Shown: positions 42,634 through 52,102, numbered from the stretch's first letter. The stretch is DNA of 64,000 nucleotides from Lewinella sp. 4G2 (GCF_001625015.1 NZ_LVWJ02000012.1:36277-100276), one strand, 5' to 3'. Numbers and translations are program-made. Notes: generated by a model from the sequence alone, not told the origin.

Positions 42634-42647
42634 ACCGACCGGTTGGT
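42634..42647 (-). promoter_or_regulatory. Candidate TetR operator
   Basis: ACCGACCGGTTGGT is a near-perfect palindrome of 14 bp around ACCGGT. It lies between the -7 box and the tetR start codon, where bound repressor would block transcription. Confidence 0.6.
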
Positions 42648-42650
42648 TGG

Positions 42651-42658
42651 CAAAGATA
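42651..42658 (-). promoter_or_regulatory. -7 promoter box of the tetR-hydrolase operon
   Basis: Minus strand TATCTTTG is an exact consensus -7 box, 28 nt before the ATG at 42622. Confidence 0.6.
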
Positions 42659-42731
42659 GTCGCTTTTTGAAATCTTTTACTCCCTTCCGCGGAAATTCCC
42701 AAACACTTTGCCGCGGGTATATCTTCGCGGC

Positions 42732-43865
42732 ATGACCTTCAAGCTCCAGCATACGGATACCGCCACCGACGCCCGCGCCGGTGAATTGACCACCGACCAC
42801 GGCACCATTCAGACGCCCATCTTCATGCCCGTGGGTACGATCGGGACGGTCAAGGGCGTCCACCAACGAGAGTTGCGGGAGCAGGTGCAAGCCCAGATCA
42901 TCCTGGGTAATACCTACCATCTTTTTTTGCGCCCGGGCATGGAAACGATGTCGGCTGCCGGCGGTCTGCACCGGTTCATGAACTGGGACGGGCCCATCCT
43001 CACCGATAGCGGCGGGTACCAGGTGTTCAGCCTGGCCCACCGGCGGAAGATCACCGAGGAGGGCGCCACCTTCGCCAACCACATCGACGGCAGCAAACAC
43101 CTCTTCAGCCCGGAATCCAGCCTCGGCATCCAGCGGGACATTGGGGCAGACATCGTGATGGCCTTCGACGAGTGCCCGCCTTACCCCAGCGAGAAAGTGT
43201 ACGCCGAAAAAAGTATGCACCTCACCCACCGCTGGCTGGAGCGCTGCGTCCAATTCATGCGGGATTCCGCCCCCAAGTACGGCCACGACCAGGCCCTCTT
43301 TCCCATCGTGCAGGGCAGTTCTTACGACGACCTGCGGCGCAAATCCTGCGAGTTCATCGCCGCCCAGGACCAGCCGGGCAACGCCATCGGCGGCCTCTCC
43401 GTGGGGGAGCCCATCGCTGATATGTACCGGATCGCCAAGTTGTGTTGCGACATCCTACCCAAAGCCAAACCGCGTTACCTGATGGGCGTCGGCACCCCGG
43501 CCAACCTCCTCGAATGCATTAGCCGCGGGGTGGATATGTTCGACTGCGTATTGCCCTCGCGCAACGCCCGCCACGGCATGCTGTACACGCGCCGGGGCAT
43601 CATCAACATCAAAAACGCCCGCTGGCGCAACGATTTTTCCGTGGTCGATGACCACCCGGCCGGGGCGCCTACTTCCCGGGCCCACACCAAGGCGTACGTC
43701 CACCACCTCTTCCGCGTCAACGAATTGCTCGGCCCCCAGCTGGCCACGCTGCACAACCTGCGCTTTTACCTGGCCCTCGTCGAGGAAGCCCGCGAGCGCA
43801 TTCTCGACGGCAGTTTCGCGGCCTGGAAAGCGGAGCTGGTTCCGTTGCTGGAGACTAAGCTGTAG
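42732..43865 (+). CDS. tgt: tRNA-guanine(34) transglycosylase
   Basis: A 377-residue TIM-barrel enzyme that replaces guanine 34 in GUN-anticodon tRNAs by a queuosine precursor. The catalytic and base-binding segments are DSGGYQVFSLAHRRKI, AFDECPPYP, IGGLSVGEP and the nucleophile Asp in MFDCVLPSRNARHG. The zinc site of most bacterial Tgt (CxCxxC...H) is absent: at that place the protein reads DDHPAGAPTSRAHTKAYVHHL. The ATG at 42732 is 4 nt after a near-consensus -7 box (TATCTTCG, 42720-42727). It is transcribed divergently from tetR. Confidence 0.93.
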   Translation: MTFKLQHTDTATDARAGELTTDHGTIQTPIFMPVGTIGTVKGVHQRELREQVQAQIILGNTYHLFLRPGMETMSAAGGLHRFMNWDGPILTDSGGYQVFSLAHRRKITEEGATFANHIDGSKHLFSPESSLGIQRDIGADIVMAFDECPPYPSEKVYAEKSMHLTHRWLERCVQFMRDSAPKYGHDQALFPIVQGSSYDDLRRKSCEFIAAQDQPGNAIGGLSVGEPIADMYRIAKLCCDILPKAKPRYLMGVGTPANLLECISRGVDMFDCVLPSRNARHGMLYTRRGIINIKNARWRNDFSVVDDHPAGAPTSRAHTKAYVHHLFRVNELLGPQLATLHNLRFYLALVEEARERILDGSFAAWKAELVPLLETKL

Positions 43866-43897
43866 TTGGTTTGGTTTTGGTATTGTTGCTTTTGCAG

Positions 43898-43914
43898 GGC
43901 GCTGCCGCGGGTGC
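43898..43914 (+). repeat. Dispersed word, one mismatch, intergenic
   Basis: GGCGCTGCCGCGGGTGC, one base from consensus, lies 33 bp after the tgt stop. It is the only clear copy outside a gene. Confidence 0.5.
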
Positions 43915-43950
43915 GGGGTTTGGTGGGGGAGGAATGACCTCAATAAAAAT

Positions 43951-43983
43951 CGGGGCGATCACCACGTTAGATGATCGCCCCGC
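43951..43983 (-). terminator. Bidirectional rho-independent terminator
   Basis: Stem CGGGGCGATCA / TGATCGCCCCG around an 11-base loop, followed on the minus strand by ATTTTTATT. It ends the T9SS cargo gene at 44007 and could also stop tgt transcripts. Confidence 0.85.
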
Positions 43984-44006
43984 TAGGCATCTGAAAAGTT
44001 TCGCCA

Positions 44007-45575
44007 CTAATGAAACACAAGCTTCCCTCTATCCAGCGTGCCGCTACTGCTGCCTAATTCCCAGTAGTATAGGCCAGCGGGCAGATTTTGCCGTGGGATT
44101 GTCAATTGCTTACGGTGGTTTAGTTCGACGGACTGAACGCGTCGCCCCCCGGCATCATAGAGCGCCCAACTCAGGTTAAGTGCTGAGATACCTTCGCGCA
44201 ATTTCAACTGGACCGGACCAGAGCTTGGGTTAGGTGAAATGGTCACGTAAGTTTTAACCGGTAAATACTGCTCTTCCGTTGCGACGGAGGAATAGTCCAC
44301 GCAAGGAGAAACGGGATCTTTAGCCGTACCAATGCGGAAGACGGGGAAGTAGGGTTGATCCCGTGAAACGCTATGTGGCAAAGCCAACCCGTCCTCCTCC
44401 CAATCACAGGCAGCGCCTTTCTCATTAGGATTATGGATCACGTGAATATCATTACCCGCGTGAGCAAAAATATAGATTTTACAATCCGGACCAAGCTGCA
44501 TTCTGACGGTAGTCGTAACATCTTCTAAACGGTGGTCGTTTCTGTATTCCAAGTCCGCAATTAACATTCGGCTTTGCAATACGTCACTGGCATCCAGATC
44601 ATATTGAAACACCCTTGACCAATTACTTACATATAAAAATCTTCCATTGGGACTTACAGCTACGCCTCCATAGCCCCAAGTGTAAGCAGTTTGAGGATCG
44701 TCAGGCGGCAGTGGCAAATGTCGAAAGTTGGACAATTCACCGGTCGACCGGTTAAAGTCGAAAATTCTAGTGCCAATGTTGCCATTATGACGGATAAATA
44801 GGGAGCCGTCAGGAGAAAATATGGCCTGCTCGAAACCACGAGTCGAATTGTCATCAGTAAGACCTATGTTGAAAACATGGGCAATATTCATTCCATTACT
44901 ATCGAGTAAAAAAACAGCAATCGAATCCGATTCCAACAGTGGGTCAATGACCCACCAATCTTCACCGTTAGCATGCTTGTTCATGGTGAACCCGCTCTCA
45001 AAATATCTAGTACTGTATTCCTTCCTCAATTCCATTACTCTTCCAAGCCCATTATTTTCCTCCATATTAATAGTGGTAATAAAAGACCTGTTCCGAACCC
45101 AATTTGGATAAGTATCAGTGGTGTCTCTATATAGTGGCCTGTGTAAAACGAAATACTCCCTGTCGCTATATGGTTTAGGTATGGACAAAAGTGTACGAGA
45201 GCTCCCAGGGTAAAATCCGATTTCACCAAATTGAGGGTCAATGCAATAGTCGTCAGCAACGCTTCCAGCATTAAGCTTTCTTCCATTATGCATTATTACA
45301 TGATTTTTATTGAATATCGCACATCCGTTACTGTAAAATTGAAGATCGCCATCTTTGTTAGACATGAACGTGGAGGTCATCTCGAATTCTGTAATAAGGT
45401 CCACTTTATTTACTTCTGGATATCCATTGGTGAAATTTACTGACAAGGCACTGTCTCCGATAGCCAACAGCCAATTATTGTCGTATTGCGCGTTTCTTTG
45501 AGCGAAGAGAGATACAGAACTCAATAAAAAGCAACCTATTGAGATAATTTTAGCTACGTTCTTAAAATAATTCAT
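44007..45575 (-). CDS. Secreted protein with T9SS type A sorting domain
   Basis: A 522-residue exported protein. The signal peptide is IISIGCFLLSSVSLFAQ. The body looks like a seven-bladed propeller: DGDLQFYSNGCAIFNKNH, FSPDGSLFIRHNG, VSPNGRFLYVSNW. The end has a type A sorting domain (TISPNPSSGPVQLKLREG ... LPAGLYYWELGSSSGTLDRGKLVFH). The 5' two thirds are distinctly AT-richer than the flanking genes and use more A/T-ending codons, suggesting recent transfer. Its ATG overlaps by four bases the stop of a small frame upstream. Confidence 0.85.
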   Translation of the reverse strand: MNYFKNVAKIISIGCFLLSSVSLFAQRNAQYDNNWLLAIGDSALSVNFTNGYPEVNKVDLITEFEMTSTFMSNKDGDLQFYSNGCAIFNKNHVIMHNGRKLNAGSVADDYCIDPQFGEIGFYPGSSRTLLSIPKPYSDREYFVLHRPLYRDTTDTYPNWVRNRSFITTINMEENNGLGRVMELRKEYSTRYFESGFTMNKHANGEDWWVIDPLLESDSIAVFLLDSNGMNIAHVFNIGLTDDNSTRGFEQAIFSPDGSLFIRHNGNIGTRIFDFNRSTGELSNFRHLPLPPDDPQTAYTWGYGGVAVSPNGRFLYVSNWSRVFQYDLDASDVLQSRMLIADLEYRNDHRLEDVTTTVRMQLGPDCKIYIFAHAGNDIHVIHNPNEKGAACDWEEDGLALPHSVSRDQPYFPVFRIGTAKDPVSPCVDYSSVATEEQYLPVKTYVTISPNPSSGPVQLKLREGISALNLSWALYDAGGRRVQSVELNHRKQLTIPRQNLPAGLYYWELGSSSGTLDRGKLVFH

Positions 45576-45877
45576 AGTTCAATGATTAACTTTTCTAGAA
45601 AAACTTCGTTCAAGCTCGTAATAAGGCGTAATTGATACATCCCGGACTTAAGCCCGTAATTACGAGCATCCATTCTTAACACGCCCTCAGCAGACTTATT
45701 TGGCTTCATGGAATATGAAATGATTCCATTGCGAGGGGGCGGGGTATAAAAATTCATCAACGTGATGTTTACAACAAAGCTAAATCCATTCGCGAAGCGC
45801 GCGTAACCATTTCCCTCAGTGAGGGTACTATACATAAAGGGTGCGTTTAGATAAGCACGGTGGGTATGTTTAGGCAA
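45572..45877 (-). pseudogene. Possible remnant of a T9SS cargo gene C-terminus
   Basis: A 101-codon frame whose last 35 residues (LRMDARNYGLKSGMYQLRLI...NEVFLEKLIIEL) have the form of a type A sorting domain end (LPSGMYxLRL...EKLVI). There is no signal peptide, and the residues before it (FSFVVNITLMNFYTPPPRNG) do not match a known domain. It could be the 3' remnant of a cargo gene cut by a rearrangement, or a real small gene coupled to the next one through its ATGA overlap. I favour a remnant but cannot exclude the other. Confidence 0.45.
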
Positions 45878-46360
45878 CTAATTGTGTGCGAGGTGGTGGG
45901 GGTAGCTAGGTCAGGTGAATAAGAAAAATCAAAGTGTACATCTTTAATTCATTCGTAATGTAACCAATAAAGTGCTGTTATCCAAGGACTTGCATCGTCT
46001 TCTTCGTGATTCGTATAGTAATAAGCAAGGAATCCTTATTGCTATCGATTGCAGGATTTGCTTCATTCGCACGATTTCGGTTGACCGCCACTATTTATTA
46101 AATCGGTCTCAGGAAGTACGAAAATTGGCCTGGCCGTAAGGAATGAGGTGATGGCCAACGAGCCAGTTAAAAATACAATCGTTGGATAATTTCTGCCTGA
46201 TTTAAAGCACTAATATCCTGCCTCACAAATTTCTGTCGCAAGGCTTATGCTCAATCTCTTTTATATAGTTGCCTACTATCCGCAAAGCAGTTCCTCCCAA
46301 AAGAAATACCTCAATCAATCCCCAGCGCTTAACACGTTGTGGTCGTCGAAACCTCCCCCA
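45878..46360. other. AT-rich intergenic region
   Basis: About 480 bp of lower GC without a credible frame, repeat or terminator. It could be decayed coding sequence belonging to the remnant gene next to it. Confidence 0.5.
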
Positions 46361-49252
46361 TCACTGTAACAAGACAACCTCCACCACCCGCTCCACCGTC
46401 TCCCTCCCATTAAAATAAGTATGCCGCACGAGGTAGGTGCCCGCAGCCGCCAATTCCCCCCGAACCCGGCCATCCCAGGCTTCGCTGCCAGCGTGGACCA
46501 GGCTCCCCCAACGGTCGTACACCCGCAACTCGGGGTTGGCGTACAGGGCGCAACTCCCTCGCGCGGGTTGGGGGGCGTAGGTGTCGTTCACGCCGTCGCC
46601 GTTGGGGGAGAAGGCGGTGGGGAGGTAGACCCGGCAACAGTCTTCGGCGAGGGCATTGAACGTAAGGGTAGCCTCCGCGCAACCGTCGGTCCGCACCAGC
46701 GAGAGGCTCGAACCGGCCCTTACCCAAAATTCAGTACGCAGCGAATCATCGGGTAGGTAGGTCGTCAAACCGGGGCGAGGATCCGGCCTAAAACGAACGG
46801 AATCCCCGTAGCAGAGTAACTCATTGATGGTTTCATCCGTCAGCGTTGACACTGGGGCCGGGCGAACGGAATAAGTAGCCGCTGCATCAGTACATCCGTT
46901 GTCCATCCGTATTTCGAAGTCGGCCGCAGCTATGACGGGGCGGGCCACGTCAGCGAAGCCATCCGTCCAGCTTGAGGTTACGCCGGCAAGCTGGGGTAAG
47001 GACAGCCACACCGTATCCCCCGGCGCGCAGAGGTTGAAGGTCCGGTCACTGGCGGCCGCCGATACATCACTGCTGGGGGCGATCGTGATGCCGTAGCTCA
47101 CCGCTTCGCAATCCGTCCTGAGGCTGAGGGTGTACGTCCCTAATTCGTCGCTCTCCCAGGTTCTTTGGGGGTCGGTCCGGCCGTCATTCCACTGCACCTG
47201 CGGCAGCGCCTGATGATCGGGAAGGCGGTAAGTGACGGAGCCGCCGGGGCAAACGTAAAGCGTGGTATCCGCGCCCGGAGGCAGGGGAGCGGTAGGCTGA
47301 ACGACGGTGAAGGTAGTAGCGTCGGCGCCGCAGCCATTATCCGCCGCCACGGTGTAATTGCCGGGTTGGTCGACGAGCAATGTGTCCGCCGTCGAGCCAT
47401 CCGGCCAGGTGAAATTGGCGGGGATGGGGGAGCGCGCCCGCAGGACGAGGGGCGCACCGGGGCACAACGTGAGGGTGCCGCCTTCCGCCAACTCCGGTGC
47501 GGCCGTCGGGCGCAAAACCGTAACCGTAACGGATCGGGTAAACCGCTCCCCGCAGTTGCCTTCCACGGCAAATTCAATGGCGTACGTCCCCGCAAAATCG
47601 AGCCCCGCCGGTGGCACCAGGGAAAGCCGGTCCAGAAAGAACTGCAGGTTACGCACGGCGTACCGGTCCGGCTCCCGGTAGGTGATCTCTTGTGCGTTCG
47701 TGGAGGTAACGGCGGGGTAGGGTGCCCCTTCGTAACGCAAGCTGGCTCCGAGCGGCCCGCCCGTAATGCGCACCCGAACGGAGCGCAGGTTGGCCCCGTC
47801 GTCCAGCGTCCGGATGCTATCCACGAGGGAGTAGCGGCCGGGGACGGTACCGCAACCGACGATGTAGGGCGGTAGCTCCACGGGCTCGAAAACGGTGCAG
47901 CCGACGGAGCGTTGCCGGACGGTAAACTCCTCCAGCGTCGGTGGGCTGCTCCCTTCACTCACCAATTCCTCGAATGCTACGGGGTGGGCAAGGATGGCTA
48001 CGGGTACCTCCTCGGCGAGGTAGCTGACGGGATCGCCGGGGCATTCCGGCGTGGCGAAGAAGAGGGCTTCGTCGAGGCGGGCCAGGTAATTGACGCGTTC
48101 GCCGTCCTGGCAATCGCGCGTTACGCCGCTGATGAAAAAGGCGCCGGGGTCGGCATTCCAAGTGATGCCGCTTACGTCGTACTGTTCGCCGTCCTTGCGG
48201 ATAGCTTGGAGCGGATTCCCCTCGGCGTCGATCCGCAGTACGGTGAGGCTGTGGGCGGAGGGCGAAGTGATGCTGGCAAAGGCGGCCGTCACCAGGCCTT
48301 CTTCACTCACGTGGATGGCCCCCTGCCCGGCAAACTGATCGTCGGTGCGGTAAGCGGTTGAGTGGATGACCTCGCCGTCGGGATCCAGTTTCAGGAGGTG
48401 AGTTCGCCACTGATTGCCACCCGCGCCGAGAAAAGTGATGAGGTGAATATTCTCCTCGGCGTCCAGGTGGAAGCGGGAGGGTTGGCGCAGTTCCATGATG
48501 AGGCCATCAGCTCCGAAAAACCGGTCGCGGCTGATCTTTTTAGACCACACAATCGCGCCATCAGCCGTGAAGCGTAGCAGGGTGATTTCCTTCTGCGGGG
48601 TGCCGCCTACGGTGGTCGTGATGAACCCCAGCGCGAGCAGGTCTCCGTTGCGTAAAACTTGCACGTCCAGCAAACTGGCTGGCCGCACGGTTTCGGGAAC
48701 GAGTTTGCGCGCAAAAATCGGCTCGCCATTGGATCCAATTTTGGTGATGGCCCCGAGGCTGGCCCGGGAGCTTCCGACCACGTAAAGGTTGCCAGTTCCA
48801 TCCCCCGCCACGGCCTGCATCGTCCCCACCCAACTGCGGCTCGATTGAACGTCAAACGCCGCGTCCCGCCTGATGATTCCGTAGGACCGCACGAGGGAGT
48901 TGGGCGCCTGGTAGGAGGTGAGTAAAGTCTGGCTACCGTCCGGCGCCAGGTAGACGTCCTTGATCTGCGCGGGCAGGTCGCTGATGTGGTGGGCCGGCCC
49001 GGCCTGGTCGCCCCATTCGTTGACGGTGAGGATGACGCCGGCGCGTTCCGTTTCCAACTGGCTGGCGAAGTGGTGGCCGTACATCAATACTTCTCCAGCG
49101 GGTAGGGCCTGTACTTCGAAGAGGGCCTGGCGCCCACTCCCCGCGTAATCAAAATACTTCAGGTCGAACTCCTGCGCCACGGCATTTACGCCACCCAAAA
49201 CCCCCAGGAGGGCCAGGCAGTACGGCAGGAAGTATCGTTGCGGGTGCGTCAC
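46361..49252 (-). CDS. Gliding-motility C-terminal domain (CHU_C, T9SS type B) surface protein
   Basis: A 963-residue secreted protein if started at GTG 49252, where a normal signal peptide begins (QRYFLPYCLALLGVLGGVNAVAQ); an ATG at 49312 would add 20 residues. Residues 30-430 form a propeller-like array of beta repeats, followed by Ig-like and PKD-like repeats with paired Cys (LTLCPGAPLVLRARSP, LYVCPGGSVTYRLP) and a C-terminal CHU_C type B sorting domain (YLPTAFSPNGDGVNDTYAPQ ... VYDRWGSLVHAG ... AAGTYLVRHTYFNGRE). Such proteins are delivered to the cell surface through the T9SS and act as adhesins or scaffolds. Confidence 0.85.
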   Translation of the reverse strand: MTHPQRYFLPYCLALLGVLGGVNAVAQEFDLKYFDYAGSGRQALFEVQALPAGEVLMYGHHFASQLETERAGVILTVNEWGDQAGPAHHISDLPAQIKDVYLAPDGSQTLLTSYQAPNSLVRSYGIIRRDAAFDVQSSRSWVGTMQAVAGDGTGNLYVVGSSRASLGAITKIGSNGEPIFARKLVPETVRPASLLDVQVLRNGDLLALGFITTTVGGTPQKEITLLRFTADGAIVWSKKISRDRFFGADGLIMELRQPSRFHLDAEENIHLITFLGAGGNQWRTHLLKLDPDGEVIHSTAYRTDDQFAGQGAIHVSEEGLVTAAFASITSPSAHSLTVLRIDAEGNPLQAIRKDGEQYDVSGITWNADPGAFFISGVTRDCQDGERVNYLARLDEALFFATPECPGDPVSYLAEEVPVAILAHPVAFEELVSEGSSPPTLEEFTVRQRSVGCTVFEPVELPPYIVGCGTVPGRYSLVDSIRTLDDGANLRSVRVRITGGPLGASLRYEGAPYPAVTSTNAQEITYREPDRYAVRNLQFFLDRLSLVPPAGLDFAGTYAIEFAVEGNCGERFTRSVTVTVLRPTAAPELAEGGTLTLCPGAPLVLRARSPIPANFTWPDGSTADTLLVDQPGNYTVAADNGCGADATTFTVVQPTAPLPPGADTTLYVCPGGSVTYRLPDHQALPQVQWNDGRTDPQRTWESDELGTYTLSLRTDCEAVSYGITIAPSSDVSAAASDRTFNLCAPGDTVWLSLPQLAGVTSSWTDGFADVARPVIAAADFEIRMDNGCTDAAATYSVRPAPVSTLTDETINELLCYGDSVRFRPDPRPGLTTYLPDDSLRTEFWVRAGSSLSLVRTDGCAEATLTFNALAEDCCRVYLPTAFSPNGDGVNDTYAPQPARGSCALYANPELRVYDRWGSLVHAGSEAWDGRVRGELAAAGTYLVRHTYFNGRETVERVVEVVLLQ
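47194..47210 (-). repeat. Dispersed 17-bp word, C variant
   Basis: Minus strand GGCGCTGCCGCAGGTGC, read Ala-Leu-Pro-Gln-Val between two Ig-like repeats. The match to the copy at 17388 continues for a few bases (both are preceded by CAG on the sense strand). Confidence 0.7.
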
Positions 49253-49525
49253 GGTAAGGAAGGTATCCAATTTGCTACCCCGGCACAACAGGGAACGGCC
49301 GTAATGGGTCATTCCCGCACGAAAATGACCCCGAAAGTCCGCTGGGGAACGCATCGGGGCCGGTTAACAACCTAACGTAAATAATCTTTGCCGCAGTAGG
49401 CAGTAGGTCAACCGGTTGGCCAACACGATTAGTTGCGCTACCTACTGGACGGCAAGTGTGTGTTTGGTGAACGCTGGCTGAACAACCCGTGCGTGGTGGG
49501 GTTAGACGGCAAATCCAATCACACT

Positions 49526-49987
49526 ATGAGATTCTTATCCTTTCTTTTCCTCGCCCTGCTCGTAACGGCCTGTGGCGAAACCGAGTCCATGAAGGACGCC
49601 GCCAACGACAACATGGCCGCCGCTTCCGAAATGGTCGATACCGAGGCCGCCGCCGCGAAAGCCGAGGGCGCTAACCTCCTCCAGTCTACGATCCAGGCGG
49701 TGCAGTCCGCCGGTGGAGACATCACCGCCCTTTCCCCCGACGTGGCCACCAGCAACATCGAAAGCTGGATGGGCAAGCTCAAGGGCGTGGAAGGTGCCGA
49801 CGGCGTCGTCTCCGGCCTCTCCAACCTCAAGAATGAGCTCACGGCCGGTAGCATCGACGGTAGCAAAGTATCCGGTATTCTCAGCGGCCTCGCCACCGAA
49901 GTACGCGGCATGAGCGGTGAAATGCCCGCCCTCAACACCCTCGCTTCCGCGCTCGACGCCGGTGCGAAGAAGCTGGGCGGTATGTAA
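49526..49987 (+). CDS. Small lipoprotein
   Basis: A 153-residue lipoprotein (signal FLSFLFLALLVTAC, then GETESMKDAANDN). The mature part is Ala-, Ser- and Gly-rich and predicted almost entirely helical, with two repeats of a SG-L--L-E pattern (VVSGLSNLKNELTAG, VSGILSGLATEVRGMSG). No known family is recognised. The start at ATG 49526 is chosen for the signal; the frame is open for 31 codons before it. A strong terminator follows. Confidence 0.75.
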   Translation: MRFLSFLFLALLVTACGETESMKDAANDNMAAASEMVDTEAAAAKAEGANLLQSTIQAVQSAGGDITALSPDVATSNIESWMGKLKGVEGADGVVSGLSNLKNELTAGSIDGSKVSGILSGLATEVRGMSGEMPALNTLASALDAGAKKLGGM

Positions 49988-50035
49988 TCGACCCTGGTTG
50001 TAGTTCTACTGAAATTACTACTGAAATTACTGCCG

Positions 50036-50074
50036 AACCCGAACGTACGCCCCGCCGTCCGTTCGGGTTTTTTT
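50036..50074 (+). terminator. Rho-independent terminator
   Basis: Stem AACCCGAAC / GTTCGGGTT with a 16-base loop and a run of eight T. It ends the small lipoprotein gene and touches the 3' end of the ABC-F gene. Confidence 0.9.
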
Positions 50075-51947
50075 ATCCCACCAACTCCATCCACTCCATT
50101 TCCTTCTCTTCGATCTGCTCGTTGAGGGCGGCGAGTTCCTTGCCTAATTCGGCTATTTTATCCGGGGCGAGGTTGGCGGCATTTTCGAACTGGGCGTTGA
50201 TCCTGGCCTTGGCCTTTTCCAGTTTATCAATCTGCCCTTCTACCCGGCGGATGGCCTTGCGCTCTTCCTGGCTCATATGTTTTTCGGGCGCTGCCGCAGG
50301 TGCGGGGCTGGAGGGTTTAGGAGCCGATGGGGTGGACGGTTCCGCCGACTTAGCGGCCAGCTCTTCCTTACGGACCTCCCGGTATTCGGTATAAAGACCG
50401 TTCCAATCGCGGATGTTGCCCTCTTCTTCAAAGATGAACAGGTGGTCGGCGATCTTATCCAGAAAAAACCGGTCGTGGGATACGATGAGGACGCAACCGG
50501 GGAAGTCCAGGAGGAATTCCTCCAGGATGTTGAGCGTCATGATGTCGAGATCGTTCGTCGGCTCATCGAGGATGAGGAAGTTGGGGTTCTTCATCAAGAT
50601 GGTGAGCAGGTAAAGCCGCCGCCGTTCCCCCCCGGAAAGCTGGCTGATGTACACCTGTTGCTGCTTATCCGGAAACATGAAGCGGTTGAGGAGGCCGCGG
50701 GCCGTCAGCTTCTGCCCTTTCTCCAACGGGATGAACTCCGCGATCTCCCGAATGGCCTCGATGACGCGTTTGTCGTTGTCTAGGTTGATGCCATCCTGGG
50801 TATAGTAACCAAAGTGGGTGTTGACGCCGTGGATGACCTTCCCCGTGTCCGGTTCCAGCTCCTTGGTGAGCATGTGGAGTAGGGTGGATTTCCCCGCCCC
50901 ATTACGGCCCACGATGCCGACCCGTTCGTTCTTCTTGAATTTATAGCTGAAACCCTTCACCAGTTGGCGCTGCCCGTAGGTCTTGCTGATGTTGTAGGCC
51001 TCCAGGATCTTGCCGCCCAGGCGCTGCCCCTTGATTTCGATGGTAAGCTCCCCTTCGCGGCGGTGGCCGGTGACCTTGTTCTTCAGCTCGGCGAAGGCGG
51101 TGAGGCGGGATTTGGCCTTCGTCCCCCGGCCGGAAGGCATGCGGCGGACCCACTCCAATTCCTTCTTCATCCGCTTGCGGTCCTTGTCCAGTTCGGCGGA
51201 AGCGGTTTCTTCGCGGGTGGCCTTCTTCTCGAGGAACTCGGAGTAGTTGCCGGTGTAATGGTAGATCTCGCCGCCGTCCAGCTCGATGATGCGGTTACAG
51301 ACCCGTTCGAGGAAGTACCGGTCGTGCGTCACCATCAGCAGGGTGAGGGTGGAGGTTTGGAGCCATTCCTCGAGCCATTCGATCATGTCCAGGTCGAGGT
51401 GGTTGGTCGGCTCATCCATGATGATGAGGTCCGGCTCGTCGATGATGAGTTTGGCCAGGGCGACGCGCTTACGTTGGCCACCGGAGAGGGTGGATACCTT
51501 TTGGTCGTAGCGGTCCACGTTGAGTTTGGAGAGAACTTCTTTGATGCGGGCTTCGATGTCCCAGGCGCGTAGCTCATCCATTTTGGCGGAGGCCTTTAGC
51601 AGGCGCTCGACCTTGTCGGGGTGGGAGAGGGCCTCCTCGTAGTCCCGTACCGCGCGGACGACGGGGTTGTCGCTATCGAAAACGGCGTCCATTACCGTGG
51701 CGTTCTCCCCGAAGTCTGGCTCCTGAGGCAGGTAGGCCAACCGGGCATCCTTGTGGACGTAGCGTTCGGACCCGAGGCCTTCGGGTAGGTCCACGGCCGC
51801 GGCGACCCGCAACAGGGTGGATTTGCCGGTGCCGTTCTTGGCGACGAGGGCCACTTTCGTCCCCCTCGCCACCTGCAGGCTGACGCGATCAAACAGGACT
51901 TTATCGCCGTAGATCTTGGAGACGTCGGTGAGTTCTAGGTAGACCAT
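50073..51947 (-). CDS. ABC-F family ATPase (Uup-like)
   Basis: A 624-residue soluble protein with two ABC ATPase domains (Walker A AKNGTGKST and GRNGAGKST, signatures LSGGQRKRVALA and LSGGERRRLYLL, Walker B LIIMDEPTNHLDL and FLILDEPTNDLDI). The linker between the domains is the P-site tRNA-interaction motif of ABC-F proteins, and the last 75 residues form a coiled coil as in Uup. ABC-F proteins act on the ribosome, and Uup also affects replication and transposon excision. A Ser/Pro/Ala-rich linker (KPSSPAPAAAPEKH) before the coiled coil contains the dispersed word. The short Walker A beginning with Ala is normal for Bacteroidota members I know. Confidence 0.93.
   Translation of the reverse strand: MVYLELTDVSKIYGDKVLFDRVSLQVARGTKVALVAKNGTGKSTLLRVAAAVDLPEGLGSERYVHKDARLAYLPQEPDFGENATVMDAVFDSDNPVVRAVRDYEEALSHPDKVERLLKASAKMDELRAWDIEARIKEVLSKLNVDRYDQKVSTLSGGQRKRVALAKLIIDEPDLIIMDEPTNHLDLDMIEWLEEWLQTSTLTLLMVTHDRYFLERVCNRIIELDGGEIYHYTGNYSEFLEKKATREETASAELDKDRKRMKKELEWVRRMPSGRGTKAKSRLTAFAELKNKVTGHRREGELTIEIKGQRLGGKILEAYNISKTYGQRQLVKGFSYKFKKNERVGIVGRNGAGKSTLLHMLTKELEPDTGKVIHGVNTHFGYYTQDGINLDNDKRVIEAIREIAEFIPLEKGQKLTARGLLNRFMFPDKQQQVYISQLSGGERRRLYLLTILMKNPNFLILDEPTNDLDIMTLNILEEFLLDFPGCVLIVSHDRFFLDKIADHLFIFEEEGNIRDWNGLYTEYREVRKEELAAKSAEPSTPSAPKPSSPAPAAAPEKHMSQEERKAIRRVEGQIDKLEKAKARINAQFENAANLAPDKIAELGKELAALNEQIEEKEMEWMELVG
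50287..50303 (+). repeat. Dispersed 17-bp word, C variant
   Basis: GGCGCTGCCGCAGGTGC lies antisense to the ABC-F gene and is translated as Ala-Pro-Ala-Ala-Ala-Pro in its flexible linker. Confidence 0.7.
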
Positions 51948-52102
51948 AGCTTGTTGGGAGTATCGGGTAGGAAGGAGTCGACTACTGCGGTAGCTGGAGG
52001 GCGAAGGTAACTTTTTGGCGGGGGACTACTTAGTCCGGCAACGGAGCGGAATTTTGCGTTGGTTTGGAATTGCCGCAGAGCAAAAATCCGAACAAAGTCT
52101 TC

